Shown: positions 35,201 through 46,868 of the stretch, piece by piece | Position numbering within the stretch: the first letter of the stretch is position 1 | Layout: each line of letters opens with the position of its first letter | Notes under the pieces: generated by a model | What the model saw: the letters and a program-made list of their open reading frames with translations, nothing else | What the model was told of the DNA's origin: nothing | The model's database searches: none | Translations under genes and position numbers: made by a program | Assembly: GCA_022559985.1 (NCBI GenBank) | Contig: JAFJTR010000108.1 | Location: 1-64,000 of the forward strand | Length of the DNA: 64,000 nt | Direction of reading: 5' to 3' | Origin: Parastagonospora avenae f. sp. tritici 18332-5 | Taxonomy: Eukaryota; Ascomycota; Dothideomycetes; Pleosporales; Phaeosphaeriaceae

Positions 35201-38200
35201 GCATACGACACGATGAATCAGGTTGTGCACGGTTGCAAACGCTCAAAGCACAACATGCGCTTAGTTGATTTTCGGTAGTACAACCCGTATCGAATTCGCG
35301 ACTTGCGCAACGCAGTTTGTACGACAACTGTGTCTTCCCCCCGCAAACCGGGCAATGCAGCTGAAAGCATGGGACACGATTGCATCCACGATGCCGGCAT
35401 GACAGAGCCACACTGTCGGACACATGGCTGCGTGCCAAAGGCCCGACAGCCTGGCTCTGGCGTTCAGCGTAAGCCTCTTTGGGTGCGGCACGGTCGCGGA
35501 AGCTCCCCCATCTGCACGAGTCGCGTGGCTGTCACCCCCGACTGGTCACCCCTCACCAGTCGCTCGTCTTACACCCACCGGTTGTTGCAGTCGGTTGGTT
35601 ACAGCGGCATCTTGCTCAGGTCGATGATGGCGGTGCATATTCTAGCTTGTCATCAGCGCACGATGACTCGGCCTTGTCTTCTGATTCCCAATACCTGGAC
35701 ACGGAAGTCACCCATGTCCAATATCGCTGCGACAGGCTATGCTATGCGTCGTAAATCACTCCTATACTGGTACCCGATGCCCAGCAACAACATGCGCACT
35801 CGCGCGCAGCAAGGCGTTTCAGGCTCCAAGACATGCAATTCATGGCATCGGCCGTGTCGCTGTAATTCTACTGAAGGTTTCGGGGGCCTTTGCGATGCCC
35901 CGGAGATTGTGTCCAAGCGGCGCTGGGGCTTCCTGACCTGCCTCAAAATGGCGGAGGGCTATCCCTAAACGTTTCGTGAGGCGCGCCATCACACCTCTAG
36001 CGCACGGGGGGAAGTTCAGGCTGCTTTCCGACAGACTTTCGCACGAATCATAGTTGGGCGAATACTTCCCCTGATATTACGGCACGTTGCCAACGACAAC
36101 TCGCCTGTTGGCTGGATTCAACTTCCGCAGGAGGAAGCGCTGCGATTCGAGGATCCGCGTCATTTTCCAGCGGCCTGGGATCCTCAATCTCGCGTGGTTG
36201 GGCATCGTCAGTTTCCTATCATGGCTCATGCCACATGGAGGACCCCAAAGGAGCTTTTCATTCCCATGGCTGTAGAGTTGGCTTCTAGCGCGCAGTTATC
36301 CTGCCGACAATCTTCGAGTCGCAAGGTCACGTCGCTTGTCACCGCGGCACGACATGCAGAGTTCCGAGGGAAGAAACCTACAAAGTATCGCCGGTCACCG
36401 AGGATAAGAGCTATTCGGAAAAATGCATCGTTGTTCCTTGCTGCAAGGTACAGCGAGGTCACCTGTCACTTTCGTTCGTTATTCCATATATTTTATGCTT
36501 TTAAGTTCTCTCATGGTCACGCTCTGTTGCTATGCCCCGCTGTCTGGGGGACGGACTCGAATACACCAACTGGAGAATCGCGGCTTCATCTACCCTGGTC
36601 GAGGCACGTTCACATGGACAAGCCCCCAACTTGGCACGAGCGCGTGGTGTTTCCTCCCACGTGCTTATCACACCTTATCCGAAGATCGCTGGTGGGGTCG
36701 TCATTTCTGCGCAGGATTCGCAAAGCAGCTTCATGCCATCGACACTGTGCCGAGGAATCGGAGGATGGGGGTTAACGGGACACAACCGCATTCGCTTCCA
36801 CCAACAATTGACACGCGGAAGCATAATTTTCGCCACTTTGGCCAATGAGGTTGTATCAGACTCGCACAATATGCCGCAGGATTGCTGGAGCTCCCATATG
36901 CAGACACCCTCGGCTACCGACCTTCTGCTTTAGGCGCACACGTGCGCTCCTTCTCCGCGTCTCTCGTTTACTAGCGTATCGCGCAAGTCCGCAATATGTT
37001 CTCATTTTCATGTCTAATAGATACCAACGGAGCAAGATAACCATTGGACAAGGTGGCACGACCACTCTCCTGCTTCATGCAGTAATGCTCCCTCCAATGC
37101 ACCGGCTCATTAGCATTGTCGCGAGCTTACTGTTCGTTATGAAAGATTGATCTTATCATACATGCATATACGCCTTTGTGCTCCCCACGAAGCAAGCAGA
37201 CGGCGAGGTCTTTGTGCGGACCCGCCATCGCGGTACACAGACTAACTTTGGTTCTGGTAATACTGCATGCTTACCTGTCAGCTGTGTCTCTTTCAACCCC
37301 GTACTCCCTAGACGCGCATGTTCTTTGAGAATAACTTCGGCATTACTAAATCTCGATGGGTGGTCAGCCTAGGCTTATCCTTCCGTTCCCATATTGAGTG
37401 CGACACAGCCTGGCCAGCGAGGTCCCTTTACCACCGCGTCGGGACCTCCTCGCTGACCCCGGATTCCAAAGTTGGACTTTTATGTCTTACAATTCGGCGT
37501 ACGGATGGACTCGTCGATATTGCGGTCTCGCGCTGTTCACCGCCTCGTCTCTTCAGATGCTCGCATGCTGGACGCCTCGCTCTCGAAGCCAAGGTCAACT
37601 CCTCGAGTCTCAGGCTCGATGACCTGATAGCGATACTACCGTAGCATCTTACGAACCGTAATGCGTTGGCGCGCTTGTGCAAGGTAAGGTATCGTGCATG
37701 CCACCCGCGCTCGTCTCCATCACAAAAGAAAGTAAACCGAACGGTATCTGCGCCTCATCACATCACACGGCCCGAGACCTCTCACATCGTTCGGCAAGGC
37801 TAACATTCTCTCCCACGGGCCGGCAATTTACACCCATGCTATCTGGATAAAAGCATATATACAGGCTCGCGGCGCATCACCTCGCTTCTATTCGCGGGTA
37901 AAGCATACGCGAGGCGTTCCTCGGGCACAGCAGAACAGGTGCGTCATCGAAAAGCATACCATCATCTGCTGTACAACCAGACCCATTCATCTAAAAAGAA
38001 CGCCTTGGTTCTGCGCCACCTGCGCCGTGAACATCTTATCAGGCCGACATAAGGACCAGACGGACAGCGCTTCTAGTGTTCCGGGGCGCGTAGCTCCTTG
38101 CGCCCCTCCACACACCGTACCGTCGCCTGGGATCAGTACCACACTCCGCGCAACTTACCCCAGATGCTCAGCTTACCGGTCCGCAGCATTTGGGGCGGTG

Positions 38201-38293
38201 TTTTGAGGCGTGCGCATGTGATGTCGGCAGATAGGATGCTGACATGAGATGCGGACGGCGACGGTGCGGCGCGTCCTCGAATCCTCACGCGGA

Positions 38294-38310
38294 GGGGGGG
38301 GGGGGGGGGG
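38294..38310 (+). repeat. G17 homopolymer
   Basis: Seventeen G in a row. Could be real or, given the poly-C scar at 22.8 kb, a sequencing artefact. Confidence 0.8.
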
Positions 38311-38431
38311 CTGACGTGGGATGACAGTTCGCTGGCGCACGCGTGATGGTGATGATGTTTCGTCGTATGCAGCCCTGTGGGCGTGGAGCTTACCATACTT
38401 CAACCACACCCACGGACGGCAAGGCGTATGT

Positions 38432-38645
38432 GTATGCGGTTACTGTCCCGCTTCCACGACGCGAGGTAGTTTGAATCGTAAACGGGCATCACGTCCACGA
38501 AAGGTAATACACATATTGATTTACGCCTTACATGGTATGCGGCATCCCATCCCGCTTCCACAATGCCGGTCGCGAGGTGAAATATGTGCTCCTCAAACGG
38601 GCATCACGTCCAAGAAAGGGTATACACACGTCGATGTCTTTCGCC
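38432..38645 (+). repeat. Diverged tandem duplication of about 100 bp
   Basis: Two copies follow each other, about 38432-38525 and 38541-38645. Shared blocks in the same order: tatgcgg, tcccgcttccac, gcgaggt, aaacgggcatcacgtcca, gaaagg, then tacaca and tttcgcc/tttacgcc. Copies differ by substitutions and small insertions. No coding role is visible. Confidence 0.6.
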
Positions 38646-39192
38646 ATCCATGCCCTTAACACTGGGATGCGAATCATGCGCCTCGCGCATTTCTACAGTA
38701 CCAGCGATCTAATTCGCCGGGTAAACCGTATTTTGTTATATTAACTCCCATTATGGCATATGTGTAGACGGACGCTTGGCAAACCTCGGAGCGTGAGACA
38801 CCGCGGAGTAGGGAAATGCACAGTAAAGAAGGCGTACCGGGTGGCAGTAAGCGGCGAGGAGCGCGCCATACCTTACCGTACAAGCTTTCGGACTTGTTGC
38901 TGTAAACGTACAGCGAGGATTTGTGGATATCATATCGTCGATATACCAATTTCCACAGCACTGTATGTGCAAGGTGTGGAGGTGTTCAACAATTATTTTT
39001 TTGGGCGGACAATGATTATCCGGAGATTTGTTGCGCGGATATGCCCGCACCTGCACGTGCAGAGGGGTGCAGGTGTGGATGTGGGTGGGGTTCTAGAGTG
39101 TTCGCGGGTGGAGGGGACGGGTGAATGGGACGTGGGAATGAAGGTTTGGTGGCTTGTTAGATGGATCTAGTGAAACGACTTGGGGAGATTTG

Positions 39193-39456
39193 CTCATCAC
39201 TTGAGGCATGAAGTTGGTGTGGTATGTTAGCTTCGTTGCGGGTTGTATATCGGTGATGATAGTATACCACTCGACCACACAACGATACCACGACGCAAGA
39301 TGTTGACAGGGAGTACTGATGCTGTGGCGGAGACTGCGGTGTTATTAGACATCACGCCTACTGTGCAATGAGACCAAAGAATACTCATCACTTGATCCAC
39401 CATGTTGGTGTGGGATATAACTGTATTGCGAGGGGTTTATGTATTAGTGATGACCA
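39193..39456 (+). repeat. Second diverged duplication of about 70 bp
   Basis: Copies at about 39193-39261 and 39384-39455. Both start ctcatcacttga, then share atg/ttggtgtgg, a tgcg(g/a)g block and (a/g)gtgatga at the end, with roughly three quarters of positions alike by eye. About 120 bp of unrelated sequence separates them. Function not apparent; may be the remains of a minisatellite or of a short mobile element. Confidence 0.5.
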
Positions 39457-39518
39457 AAGAGGTGAGTATGATCAATACGTGTGTAGAATAGGAATACATG
39501 ATCAGTGAAGCCGTGGTA

Positions 39519-41008
39519 TCAAATGGCATGTAGCACACTGCATGATTGACACAAACAAGGCATGTGCATGAACTCGTTTCCCGCAGTCAGTGGTTCCAAA
39601 CATTCCATATTTGGTTTGTCTTCATTTTGCTCTTCATTTGAGCTGATTTTACCCAGGTCGGACTGTTCATCGAACTTGATCAGCAAGTCTGAGTCTATCC
39701 ATCTGTAAATGCCGTCTTTTGGCAAGACCCCGACTTTCAGCTACATCACCTTGCCGTCGCACTCCACGTAAACTCTGCCAGGCGGGTTTGGATTAGGGGT
39801 GGGGTTTTCCTTTGAGAAATCGCCTTCCTCGAACCAAGCTGTGCCTGTGAGTTCAACGTCCTTATCCCCACTTCAACGTCATCAAACTCCTTGCCAATCT
39901 GCATCCCGAGATTCGTGTCCTCCTTGATCTTGATGATGATCTTTGTGGCGTTCTTGTCGGATTGAACGTCTAGTAATTTCGGGTCTTGACCACAGCCTTC
40001 GTTCAAGACTTTTCTGTGCGCGCTGCCTGTCTTGCGGTAGATGTAGATGCTGAAGTCGGACACGTCGCCAGGGGGCTTAGTCCCTTGGAACCATACAACT
40101 GAGTATGTGTCGTTGGTGGTGATGGTGACGCGCGCGTTACCGCGGCGCCAGGCGGTGATGGTATTGTTGTATTCCTTTGGAGCACATCTGGTTGCGAAAG
40201 CCGATCATATTGTCGAGATTCATTTTGTACTTCTTTCGGCTCCGGTGGGACTTAAAGGTTATATTTGTCTTGACCAGCGAGTCGGGCATGAGGTTCGTTT
40301 GACCGAGGCCAGGGACGACTTGGAGAGTTTTGTTGCAAGTGAGGTTGGAAGTGCATGGGTATCGTGGCGGTATGATCTGTGTCCCAGTCAACATCATGGC
40401 ATTGAAAACTTTTCACAGCAGGTACTTACTGCCTTCATGTCCATGGTTCCTTTGAGGCCTAGTTTATTCCTCCCTATCTCTTGGAATTATGTGTGGATCT
40501 CCTCGCCATTTTTGGTGCTATTCCACCCCTTTGGGATTATGCCCCAATAAGCCGTCGTACCGGCCCCTGCAGTCGAAAAGTTTGCGTGACCCGTCTTGCC
40601 CGGAGGCGCGCTGATTTTCATCTTAACATGGAGCCAGAAGCCATCAGCAAAGCTAATGGCCACAATCACCGAAAGGAATCCTGCTGCGCCACCTTGAAAT
40701 GGATGAGCGTCCCCATAGCCAAGTACGTATGACCAGGCTATGGTTTCGTTGATGTTGGCTGGGTTGTACGCATTGAAGTTCCAGACATTGAAGCCTTGAT
40801 TGCCTGGGCGTGGGTGTATGCGGGGCTTGTCAAAGGGCACGGAGATCTCGCAACCTTGCGCATCGGTAAAGGTCTCTGACTCCCATTTCTCACTTGGTTT
40901 GTAGAAGATATCGAAAAGCTCGTCTGGGGCTGGCTGCGGATTGTAATCTTCAGAGACCAGGGCGAGCAAGCTGCCGAGCAAGGCAAGCATGACAAAGAAG
41001 CAATGCAT
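39519..41008 (-). pseudogene. Disrupted gene for a secreted protein of unknown family
   Basis: Starts at ATG 41008 with a strong signal peptide (MHCFFVMLALLGSLLALVSE). One normal intron, 40429-40377 (GTAAGT ... CACAG, phase 0), joins convincing protein on both sides. Four lesions interrupt the frame: a TAA at 40489-40487; a one-base frameshift near 40174-40180 (AAAGG, one base too many); another near 39865-39869 (a run of four G on the minus strand, one too few); and a TAG at 39743-39741. Beyond each lesion the same protein style continues (for example T-A-W-F-E-E-G-D-F after the second shift), up to TGA at 39521-39519. Both stops can be made from CAA/CAG by C-to-T at CpA. The protein (about 450-480 aa) has no domain I know. 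Single-base shifts in homopolymers could also be sequencing errors. Confidence 0.6.
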
Positions 41009-43433
41009 GATAGACAAGAGCTAAAAATTTATCTGATGATGTATGGAATGGTTGAAGAATTGATGAGGACTGAGAGTTGGTGGGATGGTATAGAAGAGGT
41101 CTACTTATGTACGTAGGACGACCGCTCTTTCGCCTAGTGTGAGGTGAGTTCGGAATGGAGGTGAGTGAAGATTATAAGGGATGCAGTGAAGACAAAAGTT
41201 GATAGAAGTCTGCTATCATATGACCAGACAATTCAGAACGTATATACACATGCAGCTGTGAGCGACCGATATCAAAGTGCTATGTACGATCAAATGCACC
41301 ACAGATGATGTACATTTGTGGTATACTTCAGAAGCCAAATCATGACCCCGCTTATTTCTTCGTCAACTGCAAACTGCTATAACGTATCTTATTCCCTTGT
41401 GTTTACCTCTATCCTATAGGATTATGGCACTAGAGCTTATCTGGTGGCCGATGGTACTTCCCGAGGTTGCATGAAGCTGGCGACAGGTAAACATCTGTTG
41501 GTCAGTGATATCCTTTCACGAGCTCAATATCGAACCGGGTCGAGCTCTCATCGACTGCAGGCTACCTTTAGTATCGTCTTGAGACCTCGATCATCTGGCT
41601 CTGGTAATCAGAAGATAGCTAGTACGAGATTGCAAGCCACTGAATCGTGTAAGTGTGATTGTCATCGCCGATCTGAGAGGTGAGAAAGGAAGTTTGGGCA
41701 TGATCGAGGCCGTTGTTATTGAAGACAATCAGAGCATTCAAACAAAGCCCCCGACGATCAAAACGCGCCACTCGAGTAACATGTTGGGCAATAAATTGAA
41801 CAGAATTGATCCGGCCATTGCTGAGAGCAGTTTGTGGATCCTAACGCTGGCTTCTGCAATGATTAGACCCTTAAACAAGTGAATTAGTAGTATTTATCAA
41901 GAAATTTCCAGAAACGGCGCTTACGGTGACCAAGCATGCAAACAGGTGCACAACAAGAACGATGGCGCTGAGACTTTTAAACATGTCGGAAATCTCAGCA
42001 GATCTCAAAGAGCCTTTGATGGAAGTTCAGTACAGTACAATCATTACGCTCATTCCTCTGGGCTTTTATATACTATTGCGTCTGTCTCGACACCATCTTT
42101 ACGTAGCTGGTGTCCAGCTAAGAAATGACGCAAACGAACATCTTCAGATGTGAGTTGCGATTCCATAATGTCTTCAATCAGCGGCGTTAGCTTTTTGCGA
42201 CGTGAAGACATTAGGTCTGATAACGTTCAGTTGTAGAAATGCGAAATGTGTTGCCAACTCCATATTGATGTGGCCATCTCTGCGGACCGCATCGCATACA
42301 TGAACCTGACATATCTGTTACTTCACGATTCGTGTCACTGTTCTTGAACTGGTTCGAGGATTCCTGTTTTCTCACGAGATAAGGGTCCAAGCCGAGCAGT
42401 GATTGCCGTCCGCAGGAAGATACTATAACAGAAAACTTGTTAGCGTTATAGCATTACTGACCAGCATTAAATCGCACCTAAATTTAGCTTTATATCGATA
42501 GTACCCATTATAAGAAAAAGCCGATGATAGCATGCCTATTAGTAACACAAGAGCTATCACCTTCATTCATTTGTTGCCTAGGGGCTGCTTGTCTCCATTC
42601 GCCAGCAAGATCTAGAAGGCTAGTGTTCGTACGCGCGCGTGGCTAGGAGGAGCAGCGTGTAGATATTCTTCTAGAATCCATTCAACGAGGCTCTCCTCTT
42701 AGTCTGGAGAAAATCGCGCGTAAGCTATTGCGTGAGGACGGACGCTAGACGCGCGATCCTGAATGCAGGTTCCTATACGCGCGCGCAGGCTCGTAAAAAC
42801 TCCCGCATTGTACTTGTTAAGAGCAGCAGTTATTTTTACCTCGTGATGAGCCATTTTAGGTGTGGTAGAGGTAAGCAATTACGCGTCAAACGATATACCT
42901 ACTATATAGTAGTTTTGGTGGCTGAGAACTATGGGTGGCCGGAAAGTGGGGTGGCTATGCAGCTTATCCAGAATAGCGCACATCTCGATCAGGCTAGTTT
43001 TGTGGCCAAGATGATGGAGTGGTCTTAGCGGTGGCTCAGCGTTCAAAACAGCGATTTGAGGTGAGGTAATTTGGAGCCCAGTCTTTTGTGCATCTTAGTA
43101 AGTAGAATGTCGACTTCTTATTTGTGTAAAGAGTCAAGCTGTGTAATTTTGCTCCTTCTCTGAACCATGTTTTACACCCTGTCTAGCGACCCACTTCAAG
43201 GTTGCCATGATTTTGCCTCCTGCTACAGAAGGAAGCTGGCGATAGGAAAACCATGGAGTGAAAGGAGGTTACCCGACGCAGTTGCTCAACGGATTTGGAA
43301 TAGTTCCAAGATTGACTGCGCGTAAAGCGGGCCGATATCAAAAACGCGTGTGTTTAAATACAGGTCATGGTACTCCGAGCATAGCATATCATCCAGCTCA
43401 TGGTCATTTTGCGAGTACCGATTAGTTTTCTTC
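41009..43433. other. Intergenic, no gene seen
   Basis: Divergent region between the disrupted secreted gene and the PAD homologue. Only short frames; a cluster of cgcgcg-containing short motifs around 42630-42790 has no visible function. Confidence 0.5.
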
Positions 43434-45242
43434 ATGAAACCCACATCTTGTCTCTTATTCCCTGGCTTCGCCATTCAGGTAGCCTCGGCCGCAATATGGT
43501 CACCGGATCTCCGGGTGGACACCAATCGGGATGGGATTGTCGATATGGTAGGCTCTTCAGACCGTGACAATAAGACTACTTGGAAGGCTGAACTTGGAGC
43601 TATCTTCCTCCCTAATATCGGTGACAAGTACCTGCGTTGCGCCAACACAGACAAAGTTGGTAATCCGTTGAGCAACGATGAGCTAGCTGCCTGTCACGAC
43701 GCTTCTGGACATCTACTTCTGGCTCCCGAATACGTTGCACCTCTTCGTACTGTACCCATGAATGTTTCGGAGGACGTGGTTGCACGCATCTACGCCACGC
43801 CACAAGCAGCATACGAGCGAGTCAGACTGTTTGTTCTAGATAATCCGAACGACAAGAATTCTACTACATCATGGCGTCTGGTCGATCAAGAATTTCGATT
43901 CAATGCTACTCAATTGCGCGCTGGAATCACACTTGGAATCGATGGTCGCGAACTTGCAACAAATGCGTCCGTATGGGATGGGTCAGTGGTTGTTCGCTTC
44001 GATGTCTTCAACGATCTCGACCAGTCCAGCGACACTGTTGCGATGAAGATGGCCCCAGTCTTGACCCACCACCATCTGCAGAAAGTAGAGACGATTATCG
44101 CTACCGATGCAAACTCCACGAACCCTCCCCAACAGGATTTCGTTCGCCAAATAGAGGATGCTCGTCAGACTGCTGGGATTGCAAACCCGCTGATACTTTT
44201 CAATCAGTCTGATGACATTTGAGCGCAAGACTTCGTTGAACCAGGTTACGCCAGTATGCCGGGGCCCAATGGACCAGTCGCAATCCGTGTTATCCTCCGC
44301 TCAGCACAATCGACCCGTACTGGAGGCCGCCAGGTGTTCGAGCAGCTTCGCGGGCCAGGTATTGGAGGCTTCCAACCCCTAGCTGGTACAGGTTCCGGGT
44401 TCGGCCATAGGGAGATCAACAGCTTCGGTAATCTGGAGACGATCCCCCCTTACACTTCGAAGGGTGGCAAGAGATACCCCGTTGGGCGCATCATCATGGG
44501 CAAGCACTTTGAAAAGGAACCCGCAGCTGCAGTTCTGAACTTCCTATATGATCAGCAGCTACAGTCGCCACTCCTACTCGAGACGGGCTGGCTGCTTATT
44601 GGGCACGTTGACGAGTTCGTACAATTCTTGCCATACGATAATGAATTGGGCTTTACGATCGCTATAGCGGATACAGTATCGGGAATGAACATGCTGAAGG
44701 AGCTTCAGACTGACGGACACGGCGGAATACGTGCAATCAGTTTTGAGGGCGAAACAGGAGGGAAGAATGATACAATCGACCAAGTTCTCTCCAATGCAAC
44801 ATTCGTTGAGGCAAACAACTACGCGCAACGCCATATTGACGCCAATCTACAGACGCTGTTAGCAGAAATACCATTAATGGCTGAGGACATCATTTACGTG
44901 CCTACGATGTTCCAGGAAAGTAATTTCGTCGGCGGATTTGGGGGCTCGGATGGACTGCCATCGCACACAGACACCGTTCAGGCGAATGAAAAGCTGCTAA
45001 CGGCTCTCTACCCTGCTTCAATCAACGGAATCGTCATCGGGAGCCATTATTTCAGCCCGAAGCCTTGGGGTCCTGTGGTGAACGGGTCGGATGTGCTCGA
45101 GCACGCGGTGGATGTGGCTTACGCAAGGGCTGGAATGAGTGTAGGATACGTCGACGACTTTTTGAGCCATCACGTCGGAGGTGGAGAGATCCACTGCGGA
45201 TCGAATACCCTCCGTCAGACGGATGTAATCTGGTGGAAGTAG
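43434..45242 (+). pseudogene. Peptidylarginine deiminase (PAD) homologue with an in-frame TGA
   Basis: One uninterrupted frame of 603 codons from ATG 43434 to TAG 45240-45242 except for TGA at codon 263 (44220-44222). PADs convert peptidyl-arginine to citrulline in a Ca2+-dependent way. Visible motifs: leader MKPTSCLLFPGFAIQVASA (likely signal peptide); D-T-N-R-D-G-I-V-D (about 35-43), a calcium-binding-like loop typical of microbial PADs; D-D-I-[stop]-A-Q-D-F-V-E-P-G-Y, equivalent to the D-x-W-x-Q-D-E-x-E-x-G-Y of animal PADs with the catalytic Asp; S-F-G-N-L-E; Y-P-V-G-R-I; G-H-V-D-E-F with His391/Asp393; and H-C-G-S-N-T-L-R with the nucleophile Cys588. The stop replaces the conserved active-site Trp: TGG to TGA is one G-to-A change. 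No 3n intron removes it without also deleting catalytic residues. Apart from this codon the gene looks intact, so the loss is recent, strain-specific, or a base error. Confidence 0.85.
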
Positions 45243-45409
45243 GTCGTATCAACGTTCAACTTGGTTCATGTAGGGCAGTCAGCGCCCTGAGCTTATCTCG
45301 ATCATGAATGGACAGAATCGTAGGATCAAATAACCAATTTGCACGAGGCTTCATGAGAAAAAAACTCTAGATACTTAACTGCTGTGTAGTGCGTAGCGGG
45401 CTTGTATTT

Positions 45410-46868
45410 TCATGTTAAAAATATTGGCGCAAGCTTCAAGGTTTCGTCCCAGCCAAAAGTAACACATTCCATAAGATGGCTTCGTCTCAGTTTGCAATCA
45501 GCCCAAACGTTTTCGAGAAATTCCGCTCCTTCCCGCATACCAAGAGTGCCGAGATCAAGCGTGGTCGTCTCCAAGGAAGAGCATAGAAACTTGAGATCGT
45601 TACGCTCCCCACGAGCGGCTGACTCAATGCCGCAAATGACCATAGGCCATGAGATATATTTGTAATGAGTGCAGCCTTGTAACCTTCGGTCGAAGAGTTC
45701 CGTTATGGAGTTGACCAAAATGCGATATGTAGCTCTTCGAGTGTCGTTATGCAGTTCGTCCCCAGTATTGCAATCGGCAATTGGGCTACAGCTTTGAAAC
45801 AGATATAGCGTGGTTGCAGCTTGATAATAAGTCGCCAATAATGTCCAATTTTCTGCCTCAATTGTATACTCTGCTGGCAATCCATATGCCCATCGAGACG
45901 AATCGAAGTGTCGAAGAGAGACCAAGATCGCATTGAGAGACGGGAGATGCTGATAGCATTCCTGATAAGAAAGTCTATGCTGATCTGTTACTGCTGCCCT
46001 ATGAGGGTTGATTGCAATAATGGCCTTTAAGATTTCCAGCGGGATGGGTGTGAGTGTGCTCAAAACGTCGACTTGAAGACTTCCCACGATCCTCAGGTAA
46101 AGCATATGCTCAGCCAATGTGTCCTCTAGTAGGAGCTTGGAGGGTGCCATGGTAGCCCCGTCGATGTCGATCACAATAATGACAAACTTAACAAAGTCAT
46201 CACGCCCTTGCATATCTTCTTGTCACGAGCCGATGAGCGCTATCGCGCCATTTAGATGAGTTCTCCAGGCTCCATAAGCGCTTTTCTGAATATCCAGGCA
46301 TAGGAGCATACACGCTGCGTCTACGAGTCGAGTATCCAGATGTGAATGGGATACATCCATGATCATCTGGTACAGTCTGCGGGCTGCACGCGCTTGATGG
46401 TTCAGGATAAGCGCTCGGTTCTCATCTTCGTTCCCAAGGCACTTTACGACCCTGTGTAAGGATACCATGCAGACGTATAGATGCTTCGGCAGTTCCCCAA
46501 AAGATGCCCTAGCTTCTATAGTAATGCGATCGACAGAGGTTCCACAAGGTGAGAGATCCGGTGCGATCATTGAGTTGTCTACCTCGCACCATCAGCGTTG
46601 CCATGGAATTATGAGGCTAGAGTGACCGACAGTAAGACATGGCGTTATGAGCCAGATGTATGGGTAGGTCTTCGCTAGCCATTCTATCCGCAGGTGTTAG
46701 CCGCGGCTGCAAGATGACTTGTGGCTGGTCAGGTCGGACCATACGATGACGCCATTTCAGAGGCTTGGTGTTGCCATATCCAGGACAGGACAGGCCTTTG
46801 CGCGTGCACTTAGTACATGCCGGCTGCTGAGAGTCACATCCAACTCTCCGCCATCGACAGCCCCAGCA
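45410..46868 (-). pseudogene. Zn2Cys6 / Fungal_trans_2 regulator, disrupted
   Basis: Minus strand. Codons 46868-46785 encode a full zinc cluster, C-W-G-C-R-W-R-R-V-G-C then C-T-K-C and a last C before P-G-Y (C-x2-C-x6-C-x6-C-x2-C-x6-C). This exon runs to 46631; a 52-bp intron (46630-46579, GCTGAT branch, TAG) joins A-M-S-Y to Y-N-S-M-I-A-P-D-L, a typical start of the Fungal_trans_2 region. The second exon runs to 45410 and contains A-W-R-T-H-L-N-G-A-I-A-L-I, a hallmark of that domain. An in-frame TGA at 46225-46223 breaks it three codons later; the same frame continues for 267 further codons. CGA to TGA (C-to-T at CpG) would explain it. The codon just before the first Cys is TAA, so the true N-terminus is either in a missed upstream exon or also damaged. 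No ATG start could be assigned. Confidence 0.65.

Larger units (their letters stand above)
32256..39518. other. 7-kb stretch without a recognisable gene
   Basis: Upstream of the DUF1752 gene. Frames up to 221 codons exist on both strands (for example 35303-35968 and 36194-36775, plus), but they overlap antisense frames of similar size, have Arg/Ser/His-rich random-like composition and no motif. Contains a (gctacc)n-like patch at about 32710-32740, a 17-G run at 38294-38310 and two diverged duplications listed separately. Confidence 0.45.

Noticed and set aside
35303..35968. 221-codon plus frame
   Set aside because: Arg/Ser/Cys/His-rich random-like text, overlapping antisense frames, no motif.
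36194..36775. 193-codon plus frame
   Set aside because: Same reasons: overlaps other frames, no motif, no leader.
39519..39725. Separate small minus-strand gene downstream of the disrupted secreted gene
   Set aside because: It is in the same frame, five codons after the TAG at 39741, with no ATG start, so it is better read as the end of the same broken gene.
42351..42365. ggttcgaggattcc resembling a tRNA B-box
   Set aside because: No acceptor stem, anticodon arm or A-box could be folded around it.
44220..44267. In-phase 48-nt GT-AG segment (about 44216-44263) covering the TGA of the PAD homologue
   Set aside because: Splicing it would remove the catalytic Gln-Asp and following Glu, so it cannot be the functional solution; weak donor.
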